Shown here piece after piece: positions 17,901 through 23,911 of a DNA stretch of 43,903 nt (positions are counted from its first letter, which is position 1; each line of letters opens with the position of its first letter). Location: positions 1 through 43,903 of IMG/VR virus record IMGVR_UViG_3300013094_000101, one strand, 5' to 3'. The notes under the pieces are model-generated. The model had not been told where the DNA came from and searched no databases. It worked only from the letters and a program-made list of their open reading frames with translations. A program made the translations under genes and the position numbers. This DNA is from a virus.

Positions 17901-19727
17901 GATCACTTATGGTTAGGTTCAAATGCAGGTTTATCTCTTTGGGTTTTTGATACATCATCAGGAGAATTTCTAACAGACACTGGAATATCAGGGTTGCCTG
18001 ATAGCAATGTATGGGCTATCGCGGAGGATTCTGCAAATGGATTAATATGGGTCACAACAGATACTTCTATCAGTAATATCACTTGGGACAGCGATCCTGA
18101 TAATGTATCTTTTAACCAAGCGTATGGATCAGTTCCTGGATCTTCTGGAGGAACTTTATCTCTATATCCATCAACATTGGATCCAGTACTTACAACTGGC
18201 GCTGGAGTTTACATATATTCAATATCTTCATCAGATCCAGGGAACTCTTATTATACAAGACTCTCTAATAATCAAGGGTCTTCTTCTCCTATTGCTGGAT
18301 CTTTGTTCATAACTTCGGATAATGAAATATTTTTTGTGAATTTTTTCTTAGAAAAAATTCTTCTTGAACCTGTGTTTAATGGAGACCTCTCTTTATATGA
18401 TTACACTGTTGTACAAGATTCATTATACCAGAACTCTCTTGGATTCAGTAGTACTCGGTTTACATCTGTATTTTATGATGAATCATCGCAGACTACATGG
18501 ATTGGTGATCATGTAACAAAAATCTGGTCTTTTCAATATTCATCCACCGAGGAAGTTCCTTATTTTGGAAAAATAGACTTAGATACTTTTAACTATCAAA
18601 ATTCAATGTTCATAAGTGGTTATGAACTCTCGGAATTAGGAGATTCTTTTTATGGAAGTTTCGTAGATGTAGATACTTACATAACATCTATAATTTGGAA
18701 CGGATCAATGTATCAAATAGGTCTTTCAAAAAATATTCCTAAAAAGGCTTTATTCAATGCAAACTCAATCAATCCAAATATAATAAAAAATGTTATCGGG
18801 TTGACTGAAAAAGATTTAAGAGTCGGAGACTTGATTTCCGGAGATAATATCACGGGTGTTGCGACAGTTATGGAAATTATAAAGTCTGATGGAATGATTA
18901 AAGAAATTATCATAGACATACCTTTTGATTATGAATCTACTCTTAGTAATTTTTATGTAGAATGGTACACTTTTGATAATGCAAAATTGTCAATTCCTTG
19001 GATTTGGAATGAAATACTTATGAATGATTCAAAGATTTATGCATCAGCAAAAAATCCAAGTCTAGATAATTTAGGCTATCTTACTGGAAGCAACGGGGTG
19101 GAATTTTTGTTTCCACAGGATGAAAATACAAATTTAGGTGACATTACATCTACAATTTCTCATACGTTTCCGATGAATAATTTTTATAAATGGTTTGGAT
19201 ATAAAATTGGAAATGTTGGCTCATTTGAGTATGGAATCCAACAATTTTTACAACAATATCGCTATGCTCAAATATATTACAATCTTGGAACTTCTCCTTT
19301 AGGAACTCCTGGATGGTATCCAGCAGACAATTTACCATTAGTATATTCTTACATAAATAGTGATGTTTTTGATAACATGGATGATGCAAAGGCATCATCA
19401 AATAGATTACCTTTTGAAAGATCAATAGGAGGATCTTATACATGGGAAGAGACTCATATTGGTATTAATCAAGATAAATTACCGGTCGGTAGTTCTGTGC
19501 TCTTATCTTCCGATGTAAGCTCTATTGCAGGAAAAACTGCATTCCTTTGGAAGATAATCGAAAATGGTACTGTACTGGTAGAAACCACAGATCCTCAACT
19601 ACTTTGGACTTTTGGCTACACCGGAGAATTCGACGTAGAGCTTACGATATTTGACACAAATGGAAATAATAAGACAATGAGAAAAAATTCTTTCTTGATT
19701 GTATATGCATCTGAGATGAATTCGTAA
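11976..19727 (+). CDS. Giant baseplate wedge/tail protein (2,583 aa) with beta-propeller and PKD-like domains
   Basis: By position after gp25- and gp6-like genes it corresponds to the place of T4 gp7, but it is more than twice as long. Residues about 400-550 (RKEMLIQGDQIWPYLGSYKG, then NIVNWFGYYDIRIKEYF) look like a wedge core. About six copies of a GxGY-type beta motif are scattered along it (VESGFGYSS, GSGYAINDIITLEGG, GESYTSAPSLTIQGG, GAGFISNPQIAVNGG, GIGYNVGDTITINGS). PKD-like strands occur near 1080-1155 (PYTGKYTVQLDLIDTNNN) and at the end (YTGEFDVELTIFDTNGN). Residues about 1870-2195 form propeller blades of the type PDGNIWAI, ADHLWLGS, NGLIWVTT and QTTWIGD. The extra domains probably decorate the baseplate periphery and may contact the host surface. 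AT content rises in the inserted parts. Confidence 0.7.
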   Translation: MLLNNRFRIFNKNGENINPIDRFNLYVTIIDPENTGVNGYVRAYVDYTGKLVHVEIVESGFGYSSETYLRFDTMIYPNTFIETDSSLLSKGENGELLSYAIPDIYDRFPAPSSYSFTNYYLPNVSTGLIESENFFIVEKVIDENGNEAYTYPRVESYGPFNFSSYVSNGISATLTVLSVDFNGYVNSDYPFMIAGAPNLESIVVGMTVIGNNVPSGTTITGFTNHPDGTIDIFLSNSLTSFGNLSFSAYIEHNLQAGSEISIPTGNLAGSYIVTQISDLSISFDSNLIDSGGSGIYYVIPQFQAILTSNSDPEFFFYTVQYNVDYPTIIKSQVLNFQFTNPSLLDSPDTFSSGNGEFTRVLHSSLESKAFQLNVGLQADYEGVYDAVIQISDVSFSTPSTIFVAFIEGEVEGEDERLGLLLENFGRDVNIEEELIFRDSDINEGNVDYILLNQKRKEMLIQGDQIWPYLGSYKGLVNIVNWFGYYDIRIKEYFLNVNINDVYYNTYRHVQIPFQLAEKGIHPESINLVPSQYYRKTGLFGLFYDIVKDSGTFDEYGIPVTEDAFAYTNDEVLIKLFALKTFLKNKFLPLNTRIVDIAGEGVYYERYAINSWSDRNDRFLIDAGKRIDFYVPDSVQIIDSRLYNSLGGVLSPELSDALNKNTSTYNFSTVTIIDGGSFSGIIPKVTFPGNAIQQAFGTCRVNALLDQEISFGGGYGSGYAINDIITLEGGVYEIPIRVVVTGINTDGSVISITINHPEFTGKNYTSLPITFSQYSVMRPVGSQYEVPLGASGFSLTSSLLYYTLSGITLSNLGIGYSTIPSAQFIAIDNIITNPIVNLNYVSSPDTPVGYYTNSVNVERYPDSPEIMIAAPLNMSTDFVLTWDEVPYSWNTFTGSNDANLKAWTNNLPAGNGELIAIEIISQGESYTSAPSLTIQGGGGYGATAIAQTQAGMINIIEYTIAGVSTSSTGANNDVLSVYPALVNILTGSGNVPIVTPNHIVKGDTITKIPDGTIISNVNVSSNEIFLSTYDGNLTSTNLQVGDKIYIHQGVSVTSPGAGFISNPQIAVNGGHTQTSYTWDHIARGEFHELEWKIQLTSPEDPKKSFFYASGIQSIDSLFNNTVYLPYTGKYTVQLDLIDTNNNISNKIKYDYVNVYIPEADFSFVSKSVDDGKTTWDDFDQIVESSDITQPIIKANTPYNSPEPVEYIWDNFNSRWINITNNQTVWNDCQVNWETLEITDLSDINYPNFPDVNKIEVLQVSSQDVYEGYVLSYTDNTSFPSTLNPTLTLAGQFIYPKLNPSYDPTDWLYLRRDGNIYQVPIISTNYSSIGETIIELGSLPPSSFRNNPTSWEVLREIGGTVVVAGNQIYDIKTNPAGFISGDYLILEKNGNTPILKRQIISQTNLEGITIKNGAIFSDLKKPGSIGKVYKIRDYHETNGNLSWSLDESSISTISIPSNGNGSDNGGTYDNLVQSSTSGNGSGALFTVYLDGNNFSVSILKTGIGYNVGDTITINGSVFGGDDGTNDLVMSVTTTQSSSSWDFMNNSDESSLSQGKIFLNDLRISCDPLNEIQPGFTRLKLYAYDGSQLVYSQTFRTKHISFNTSNVGFVYNFWQGNTYVIDVIGVDGGSLDDLRNFLVDFVSYNTTAPIVYLEYEYDIFTTRERYFEDVSSDEYLYLDYDNYPPTNDFIDSINFGDSYNQTNSNWFYDHGFLGNSYSLNIINTGIWKGGIGTLLTLDDNNFELFRTDSNFLASQQEFDEDYAKRHIGTRTLNWENYNEVIWNDFSGNSWDTLDYTEELGCEFVIKTIAENGTIKFNEDEVFTFTSVNDSFSDARNLAAAVQDLNNSNNSGISRFSYSPTSLYPAIQSTSYTLPCGINGYHINKIQKGPDGNIWAILEIGDTSCGCGIYYYDGIAWAELILTNSSSDHTWVDFGWTSTNQLVAITRHSVYTSVANNYASLQLKLTPGPNLSCMHLDVADHLWLGSNAGLSLWVFDTSSGEFLTDTGISGLPDSNVWAIAEDSANGLIWVTTDTSISNITWDSDPDNVSFNQAYGSVPGSSGGTLSLYPSTLDPVLTTGAGVYIYSISSSDPGNSYYTRLSNNQGSSSPIAGSLFITSDNEIFFVNFFLEKILLEPVFNGDLSLYDYTVVQDSLYQNSLGFSSTRFTSVFYDESSQTTWIGDHVTKIWSFQYSSTEEVPYFGKIDLDTFNYQNSMFISGYELSELGDSFYGSFVDVDTYITSIIWNGSMYQIGLSKNIPKKALFNANSINPNIIKNVIGLTEKDLRVGDLISGDNITGVATVMEIIKSDGMIKEIIIDIPFDYESTLSNFYVEWYTFDNAKLSIPWIWNEILMNDSKIYASAKNPSLDNLGYLTGSNGVEFLFPQDENTNLGDITSTISHTFPMNNFYKWFGYKIGNVGSFEYGIQQFLQQYRYAQIYYNLGTSPLGTPGWYPADNLPLVYSYINSDVFDNMDDAKASSNRLPFERSIGGSYTWEETHIGINQDKLPVGSSVLLSSDVSSIAGKTAFLWKIIENGTVLVETTDPQLLWTFGYTGEFDVELTIFDTNGNNKTMRKNSFLIVYASEMNS

Positions 19728-19730
19728 CAA

Positions 19731-19740
19731 ATATATATAA
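19731..19740 (+). promoter_or_regulatory. TATATA-rich box before the HAD gene
   Basis: ATATATATAA lies 3 bases upstream of the ATG at 19744, between the end of the baseplate operon and the enzyme block. It could be a promoter element serving downstream genes, or simply an AT-rich leader. Confidence 0.25.
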
Positions 19741-19743
19741 ACT

Positions 19744-20313
19744 ATGAAAGGATATAGAGTCAATGAAGTATTAATAAAAGGGAAAAAGTCTGAAAAACTA
19801 GCTGTGTTTGATTTAGATGATTGTTTGATCATTTCAAGCGCTCGCATCCAAGTAATCGACCCTGAAACGCATAAAGTCATCAAGACTTTGACTCCTGCTG
19901 AGTTTAACTATTTCAAACCTACCAGAAAAGTCAATCTGTCTTTTAAAGAATTTGAGGATTACGACATTCTCAAGAAATCTCATTTCATTCAAGAAGTCCT
20001 TCATAAGCTTCTTGATTACTACAAATCAGGAGTTCACGTATCAATCGTGACGGCTCGTTCAGATGCAAAAATGATCGGGAAATTTTTCCTAGAAAATGGT
20101 ATTGCAATACATCCAGACTTGATATTTGCTATCAGTGATCCGACACTCCCTTTCAAGGGCAGTATCGCTGAAAAGAAAAAACAAGCTCTCCAGTCTTTGG
20201 TACAACAAGGTTATTCAAATTTCATCTTCTTTGATGACAACGAAGAAAATCTTATGCTTGCTAAAGAATTGGAAAAAGAAGAGGATGTAGTAGTCAAAAC
20301 CGTAAAAGTATAG
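19744..20313 (+). CDS. HAD-superfamily hydrolase/phosphatase
   Basis: All four HAD motifs can be seen in a 189-residue protein: motif I AVFDLDDCLI (nucleophile Asp and acid/base Asp), motif II SIVTARSD (Thr), motif III Lys in the KGSIAEKKKQAL region, and motif IV FIFFDDNEEN (Asp pair). The size fits a small capless or C1-capped phosphatase. In T4 a HAD domain in PseT removes 3'-phosphates from nucleic acid ends, which would suit the neighbouring repair genes, but a nucleotide or small-molecule substrate is equally possible. It is the first gene of the enzyme block and is followed after 3 bases by the Cys-rich protein. Confidence 0.85.
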   Translation: MKGYRVNEVLIKGKKSEKLAVFDLDDCLIISSARIQVIDPETHKVIKTLTPAEFNYFKPTRKVNLSFKEFEDYDILKKSHFIQEVLHKLLDYYKSGVHVSIVTARSDAKMIGKFFLENGIAIHPDLIFAISDPTLPFKGSIAEKKKQALQSLVQQGYSNFIFFDDNEENLMLAKELEKEEDVVVKTVKV

Positions 20314-20316
20314 CCT

Positions 20317-20571
20317 ATGATTTTAATGCAAATTGCAGAAGGATGGTTCAATGGGTTTTTAAAAGACCTCAACCTTCTCGACGAAAAAACCAAGAAATTG
20401 GGAGAATCGCGCATGTCTGTTTGTTTAAAATGTCCTATTAGAACCGGTGATCGATGTGATCGAAATAAAGCCGGATCGAACAAACATGGGATCCCATTTA
20501 ATGGATGTGGATGTATAATCACCAAGAAAACTTTATGTATAGAATGTGTTTGCCCTGGCGGACATTGGTAA
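20317..20571 (+). CDS. Small cysteine-rich, probably zinc-binding protein (84 aa)
   Basis: The C-terminal 50 residues contain CLKCPIRTGDRC, then GCGCIITKKTLC and CVCPGGHW, giving nine Cys in a pattern expected for one or two zinc sites. The N-terminal part is helical (WFNGFLKDLNLLDEKTKKLG). Similar short Cys-rich proteins ending in CP.G.W occur in T4-like phages of unknown role. It is tightly packed between the HAD gene and phoH, so coexpression is likely. Confidence 0.7.
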   Translation: MILMQIAEGWFNGFLKDLNLLDEKTKKLGESRMSVCLKCPIRTGDRCDRNKAGSNKHGIPFNGCGCIITKKTLCIECVCPGGHW

Positions 20572-20582
20572 AAAACAAATAT

Positions 20583-20822
20583 ATGGCTAAGACTACATCG
20601 AAAACCCGAAGAACAAAGAATGAAGAAGATTTCGAAATGGAACCGCTGCAACAGCAACCCATTTTGTCAAGCATTAAAGTTAACTTAAAATGCAAAACAG
20701 AGAAACAAAAGACACTGTGCAAATTAATCGAGTCAAAAGATGTAACGATCGCTGCCGGTCCAGCAGGATGTTTAACAAAAAATGAAAAAATAAAAGTATA
20801 TATGCTAAGAAATAAACCTTAG
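20583..20822 (+). CDS. phoH: PhoH-like ATPase N-terminal extein fused to 17-residue split-intein N fragment
   Basis: Residues 1-62 are the N-terminal part of a PhoH-like P-loop ATPase, ending in DVTIAAGPAG, the first half of the Walker A loop. From residue 63 (codon 20769-20771) the sequence becomes CLTKNEKIKVYMLRNKP and stops at TAG 20820. Cys followed by LTK is a classic intein block A start, with Cys as the splicing nucleophile. The rest of Walker A (TGKT) is 1.6 kb downstream after the intein C fragment. I read this as a fractured gene with a naturally split intein of the atypical, very short N-fragment kind. The N fragment is net basic. The ATG at 20583 has an A-rich leader; an ATG 26 codons upstream lies within the preceding gene and is unlikely. 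Confidence 0.85.
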   Translation: MAKTTSKTRRTKNEEDFEMEPLQQQPILSSIKVNLKCKTEKQKTLCKLIESKDVTIAAGPAGCLTKNEKIKVYMLRNKP

Positions 20823-20826
20823 TTTT

Positions 20827-22023
20827 ATGTATAAATCTGATAATTTAAAACAATACACAAAAGATTTACGCAATCTAATAAAGAATGATGACATAAATTT
20901 TATGTCTTTAAAAAAATATTTTACAAAATATGCAGAAGAATTGCATTTAAAAGTAACAGATGATCTTGTAAATAAAAGTTTATTTAATTTTGAAAAAAAT
21001 AAATTAATAACACAAATTAATTACTTAAATATTTTACATTTTGGTTTTTCAACAAAGAAGAAATCATTGGATTTCTGGATATCTAGAGGATGGAGACCAG
21101 ATGAAGTGGAAGAAAAAATAAAAAGCTTAAGTTCTTTCAGTTATTCTTATTTATTAAATAAAGGATATTCTAAAGAAGAAGCTAAAGAAATAATTAGTAA
21201 CCGTGTCAAATCAAATCATGCCACAAAAAACCCAAATTTTGATACCAGAGTATATGGAAGATCAGTTGATTATTATAAAAAAAGAGTAAACAAAAAAACT
21301 GGGGTCTTTTATACCGAGGATGAAATTCATGACATAATAGTTAGATTGCAATCGAATGCTTCAAAGATAAGATGGAAAAAACATAAAGAAAATCCTACAT
21401 ATAAATCATTAAACACTAGAATAGAATACTACATAGAAAAAGGACTAAGTATAAAAGAAGCTGAAATTGCTTTAAAAGAAAGGCAGGCTACAAATAAGGT
21501 TTCATATTATATTTCTAAATTTGGTAAAGAAAAAGGACTAATTAAGTACAATGAAAGATTAAAGAATTATAGTAATAAAATAAAAGAAGATTGGAAAAAA
21601 AATCCTTATAAACGTTGGAATTCAGGAAAAAGATATTCAAATTCTTCTATATTATTTTTTGATTCTATATTAAATGAATTAAAAGATCTTAAAAATTTTG
21701 TAGTTTATTATAAAAATAATGAATTTTTTATAGTAAATGATTCTTCTATATTTTTTTATGACTTTTGTATTAAAGAATTAAAATTAATTATAGAATATAA
21801 TGGATTAGCTTTTCATCCAAAAACTGAAAATCAAAATTGGAAATCTATATGGGGAAATTTTAGCGCAGCAGAAATTTATAAAAAAGATATGTACAAAAAA
21901 GATTTAGCTGAATCTAAAGGTTTTACTTTATTAACAATATTTGAAGATGAAGAAACAGAAAAAAAACAAACCATAATTAATGAAATATCTAAAAGAATTA
22001 GGGAGAGACACGATAATAGCTGA
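20827..22023 (+). CDS. Vsr-like (EDxHD-type) homing endonuclease in the fractured phoH gene
   Basis: The C-terminal third has a Vsr-like nuclease signature: LKLIIEYNGLAFHP, then YKKDMYKKDLAESKGFTLLT and IFEDEE, that is Glu, Asn-Gly, His, followed by Asp/Lys and a final acidic pair. This is the family found with split inteins in phage genes. The middle holds three units of the RG.s.eEA type (FWISRGWRPDEVEEKI, YLLNKGYSKEEAKEII, YYIEKGLSIKEAEIAL) that probably recognise DNA. It starts 4 bases after the stop of the phoH N-terminal gene and overlaps the start of the C-terminal gene by 44 bases. It is strongly AT-rich. The likely role is to cut intein-free phoH at the Walker A codons. Confidence 0.85.
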   Translation: MYKSDNLKQYTKDLRNLIKNDDINFMSLKKYFTKYAEELHLKVTDDLVNKSLFNFEKNKLITQINYLNILHFGFSTKKKSLDFWISRGWRPDEVEEKIKSLSSFSYSYLLNKGYSKEEAKEIISNRVKSNHATKNPNFDTRVYGRSVDYYKKRVNKKTGVFYTEDEIHDIIVRLQSNASKIRWKKHKENPTYKSLNTRIEYYIEKGLSIKEAEIALKERQATNKVSYYISKFGKEKGLIKYNERLKNYSNKIKEDWKKNPYKRWNSGKRYSNSSILFFDSILNELKDLKNFVVYYKNNEFFIVNDSSIFFYDFCIKELKLIIEYNGLAFHPKTENQNWKSIWGNFSAAEIYKKDMYKKDLAESKGFTLLTIFEDEETEKKQTIINEISKRIRERHDNS

Positions 22024-23029
22024 TCTTCTTAACTATTATGAAGAAGATCAGCTATCAAATTATTCTGATGAGTATTTAGAAGAGTTTTTTTCTAACCACA
22101 TTAATGCTAATGCAAAAGAATTAAAAATTTCTGAAATTTTTAATGTGCATGAAAAAATTCTAGTTAATTCTTTAGATGGATATGTATTAATTACTGATAA
22201 AGTAATAAAAGAGAACTTGGATTGTTTTACAGTAACATTAAAAAATGGTGCAAAAATTTCTTGTTCATATAATCATTTAGTAGAAACAAAAGATGGGTGG
22301 AAAAAAATAATTGATTTGACAAAAAAAGATTTAATATTAACATCTGACGGATTTATTTATTTTAAAAATAAAAGAAAACTTAAAAACCAAACAGTTTATG
22401 ATTTCCAGGTAAATCATCCTAACCATAGATATTTAACAGCATCTGGAATTTCTAGTCATAATACTGGCAAAACTTATATTGCTTGCGCCGAAGCTTTAAG
22501 ATTGCTAATTGCTCCAACATCTACTTTTAAAAAGATTGTGATCGTCAAATCGGTAACCGTATTGGAAGGAGAAGACATTGGTTACTTGAAAGGCAATATG
22601 AAAGAAAAAATGGAGCCTTTCATGAATTCTTTCATGGACAACTTTTACAAAATCATAGGTAAAGAAAATTCGGTGGCTCTTCTTGCATCCGAAATCATAG
22701 AAATTCTGCCGCTTGCGTACATAAGAGGAAGAAGCATCGACGAGGCAATCATCATTATCGATGAATCACAGAACATGCCAAAACACCACTTAAAGAGCAC
22801 CGTCACTCGAATTGGAGAAAAATCAAAAATGATTTTTCTAGCAGACGAGGATCAAGTCGATTTAAAGAACAAAAAAGACAGTGGTTTGACTTGGTTTTTG
22901 GATGTGACAGCGGATCTTGATGAATTTGGAACTATGAGATTTACTAAAGATGATGTCGTCAGAAACCCGCTGATTTCCAAATTCTTGAAACACATCGAAG
23001 AAAAAGAGTCTACTCAGAATTCAATATAA
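21980..23029 (+). CDS. phoH: Split-intein C fragment fused to PhoH-like ATPase C-terminal extein
   Basis: Residues 1-161 are the intein C fragment. It has an unusual acidic leader (about residues 15-50), then block B (NGAKISCSYNHLVETKDGW), block F (VYDFQVNHPNHRYLTASGI) and block G (SSHN) ending in Asn at 22460-22462. From Thr+1 the extein reads TGKTYIACAEALRLL, completing Walker A, with Walker B as IIIIDESQNMPKHH. The extein is 188 residues, so spliced PhoH would be 250 residues, the usual size of this ATPase domain. Phage PhoH proteins are common but their job is poorly known. ATG at 21980 is the only start possible: an in-frame stop lies just upstream and no later ATG precedes block B. Without trans-splicing neither half can bind ATP. 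Confidence 0.9.
   Translation: MKYLKELGRDTIIADLLNYYEEDQLSNYSDEYLEEFFSNHINANAKELKISEIFNVHEKILVNSLDGYVLITDKVIKENLDCFTVTLKNGAKISCSYNHLVETKDGWKKIIDLTKKDLILTSDGFIYFKNKRKLKNQTVYDFQVNHPNHRYLTASGISSHNTGKTYIACAEALRLLIAPTSTFKKIVIVKSVTVLEGEDIGYLKGNMKEKMEPFMNSFMDNFYKIIGKENSVALLASEIIEILPLAYIRGRSIDEAIIIIDESQNMPKHHLKSTVTRIGEKSKMIFLADEDQVDLKNKKDSGLTWFLDVTADLDEFGTMRFTKDDVVRNPLISKFLKHIEEKESTQNSI
22016..22055 (+). terminator. 15-bp perfect hairpin at the end of the endonuclease gene, inside intein C fragment
   Basis: Arms ATAGCTGATCTTCTT (22016-22030) and AAGAAGATCAGCTAT (22041-22055) are perfectly complementary around a 10-base loop. The left arm contains the endonuclease stop codon (22021-22023), and the whole hairpin lies 36 bases into the intein C-fragment gene. 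No U-run follows, so it may protect the endonuclease mRNA 3' end or slow ribosomes rather than terminate transcription. Confidence 0.5.
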
Positions 23030-23454
23030 TTGATGTAGCTTTTTTGTTTGAACCAATCTGGTCCATAGCTAACGGTGATTTGTTCATCAGCCTCGATGTC
23101 ACTGATAGCAACCACATGTGCCAACTTATTTTTTGTGTCGACGACAAATTGTGAATTGTTTTTATTGCTGTGATTGTATAAGCTCAGGTAGCCTAGCATA
23201 ATCGCAGCAGTAGAGACACCTCTTTCATCTGTTCCCCACATAACAGCGTAACGATCAATGCCAATCTCGGAATCTTTGATCCCCTCTCCCATTGATACAA
23301 ATATCGCTAGGTCGATCAGTCTTTTTGGGTACAAAAAGACGGGTGATGTTTCTATGCAATCACCCGCTTGTATTCTTTCTTTTGTAAAAACTCCCCATCC
23401 ATCGATTTCGGGAATCCTCTTCAGAAATACTTTTTGACTAATTTGTGCTTCCAT
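23014..23454 (-). CDS. SET-domain protein (putative protein lysine methyltransferase)
   Basis: The 146-residue protein is a compact SET domain. The N-terminal motif is GWGVFTKERIQAGDCIE (SAM-binding GxG type). The core motif is LGYLSLYNHSNKNNSQF, with the diagnostic NHS. The C-terminal motif is ISDIEADEQITVSYGPDW, with the catalytic-type Tyr. SET enzymes transfer methyl groups from S-adenosylmethionine to lysines; the target in a phage-infected cell is unknown. The gene is on the minus strand, overlaps the upstream zinc-ribbon gene by 17 bases and overlaps the 3' end of phoH by 16 bases tail to tail. Confidence 0.85.
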   Translation of the reverse strand: MEAQISQKVFLKRIPEIDGWGVFTKERIQAGDCIETSPVFLYPKRLIDLAIFVSMGEGIKDSEIGIDRYAVMWGTDERGVSTAAIMLGYLSLYNHSNKNNSQFVVDTKNKLAHVVAISDIEADEQITVSYGPDWFKQKSYINYIEF

Positions 23455-23719
23455 TGAATGTTACAAGTTTCGATGGAGTAGATACGATTTCTTCCGGAAT
23501 TCCTGGAATCTTGTCTGCGTAAAAAGATGGAATCTTTCCACAGCTTTTGCAGATGATAACATCAGCTGGTATAATTTCTTCTCTTCCTGATGGACTGAGC
23601 AATGCTGATACCTTTTTGACCATCACACCGCTATCGAAAATTTTTCCCCCACAACTACATGCAACCCAGGGAAGAGAGTTGATGTCAAATGGCAAGCTTC
23701 TGCCTTGTTCGTTTGTCAT
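23438..23719 (-). CDS. Small zinc-ribbon protein (93 aa)
   Basis: Two Cys pairs are visible, ACSCGGKIFDSG near residue 21 and ICKSCGKIPSF near residue 57, forming a probable zinc ribbon, with a KKVSALLSPSGREEIIPADV segment between them. Function is unknown; similar short zinc proteins occur in T4-like phages of marine and other bacteria. It is the first gene of a two-gene minus-strand unit with the SET gene, and transcription would start in the 23720-23911 gap. Confidence 0.7.
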   Translation of the reverse strand: MTNEQGRSLPFDINSLPWVACSCGGKIFDSGVMVKKVSALLSPSGREEIIPADVIICKSCGKIPSFYADKIPGIPEEIVSTPSKLVTFNGSTN

Positions 23720-23911
23720 ATATTTTGTTTTGTTCTAAAGTATCTATCCTTCATCCGAAGTAAGTATATTTTTTATACGGTTTCTCGAAATAGTTTTCAA
23801 TAGAACTAAAAAACTTTTTTGTATATAATCTCTAATTCAAATTGTTAATAACTTATCATACAAGTTTCAAAGAGATTGATTATATTTGTTATAACAAAAT
23901 AAAAATAGAAT
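23720..23911. promoter_or_regulatory. Divergent intergenic region, probable promoters on both strands
   Basis: This is the longest gene-free stretch of the window (192 bases). It separates the minus-strand zinc-ribbon/SET genes from the plus-strand exonuclease gene. It is extremely AT-rich. TATATTTG at 23881-23888 matches the Bacteroidota -7 consensus TAnnTTTG, 24 bases upstream of the ATG at 23912, but I see no convincing -33 TTG at the expected distance. Confidence 0.4.

Larger units (their letters stand above)
20769..22462 (+). mobile_element. Fractured (split) intein with embedded free-standing homing endonuclease gene
   Basis: The element runs from the Cys1 codon of the N fragment to the terminal Asn codon of the C fragment. 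It is inserted exactly between Gly and Thr of the PhoH Walker A motif GPAG/TGKT. It contains the 17-codon N fragment, a complete endonuclease gene in another frame, and a 161-codon C fragment with its own start. This is the arrangement described for fractured phage genes with split inteins and EDxHD endonucleases. Confidence 0.85.

Noticed and set aside
20583-20822. phoH as a pseudogene truncated in the P-loop
   Set aside because: The break falls exactly within Walker A, begins with a canonical intein block A Cys, and the missing part resumes after a complete intein C-terminal end (HN/T). A split intein explains all of this better than decay.
23014-23911. Minus-strand island as a recent bacterial insertion
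   Set aside because: Base composition by eye is like the neighbouring phage genes, no terminal repeats are seen, and overlap with the phoH 3' end suggests a settled arrangement.
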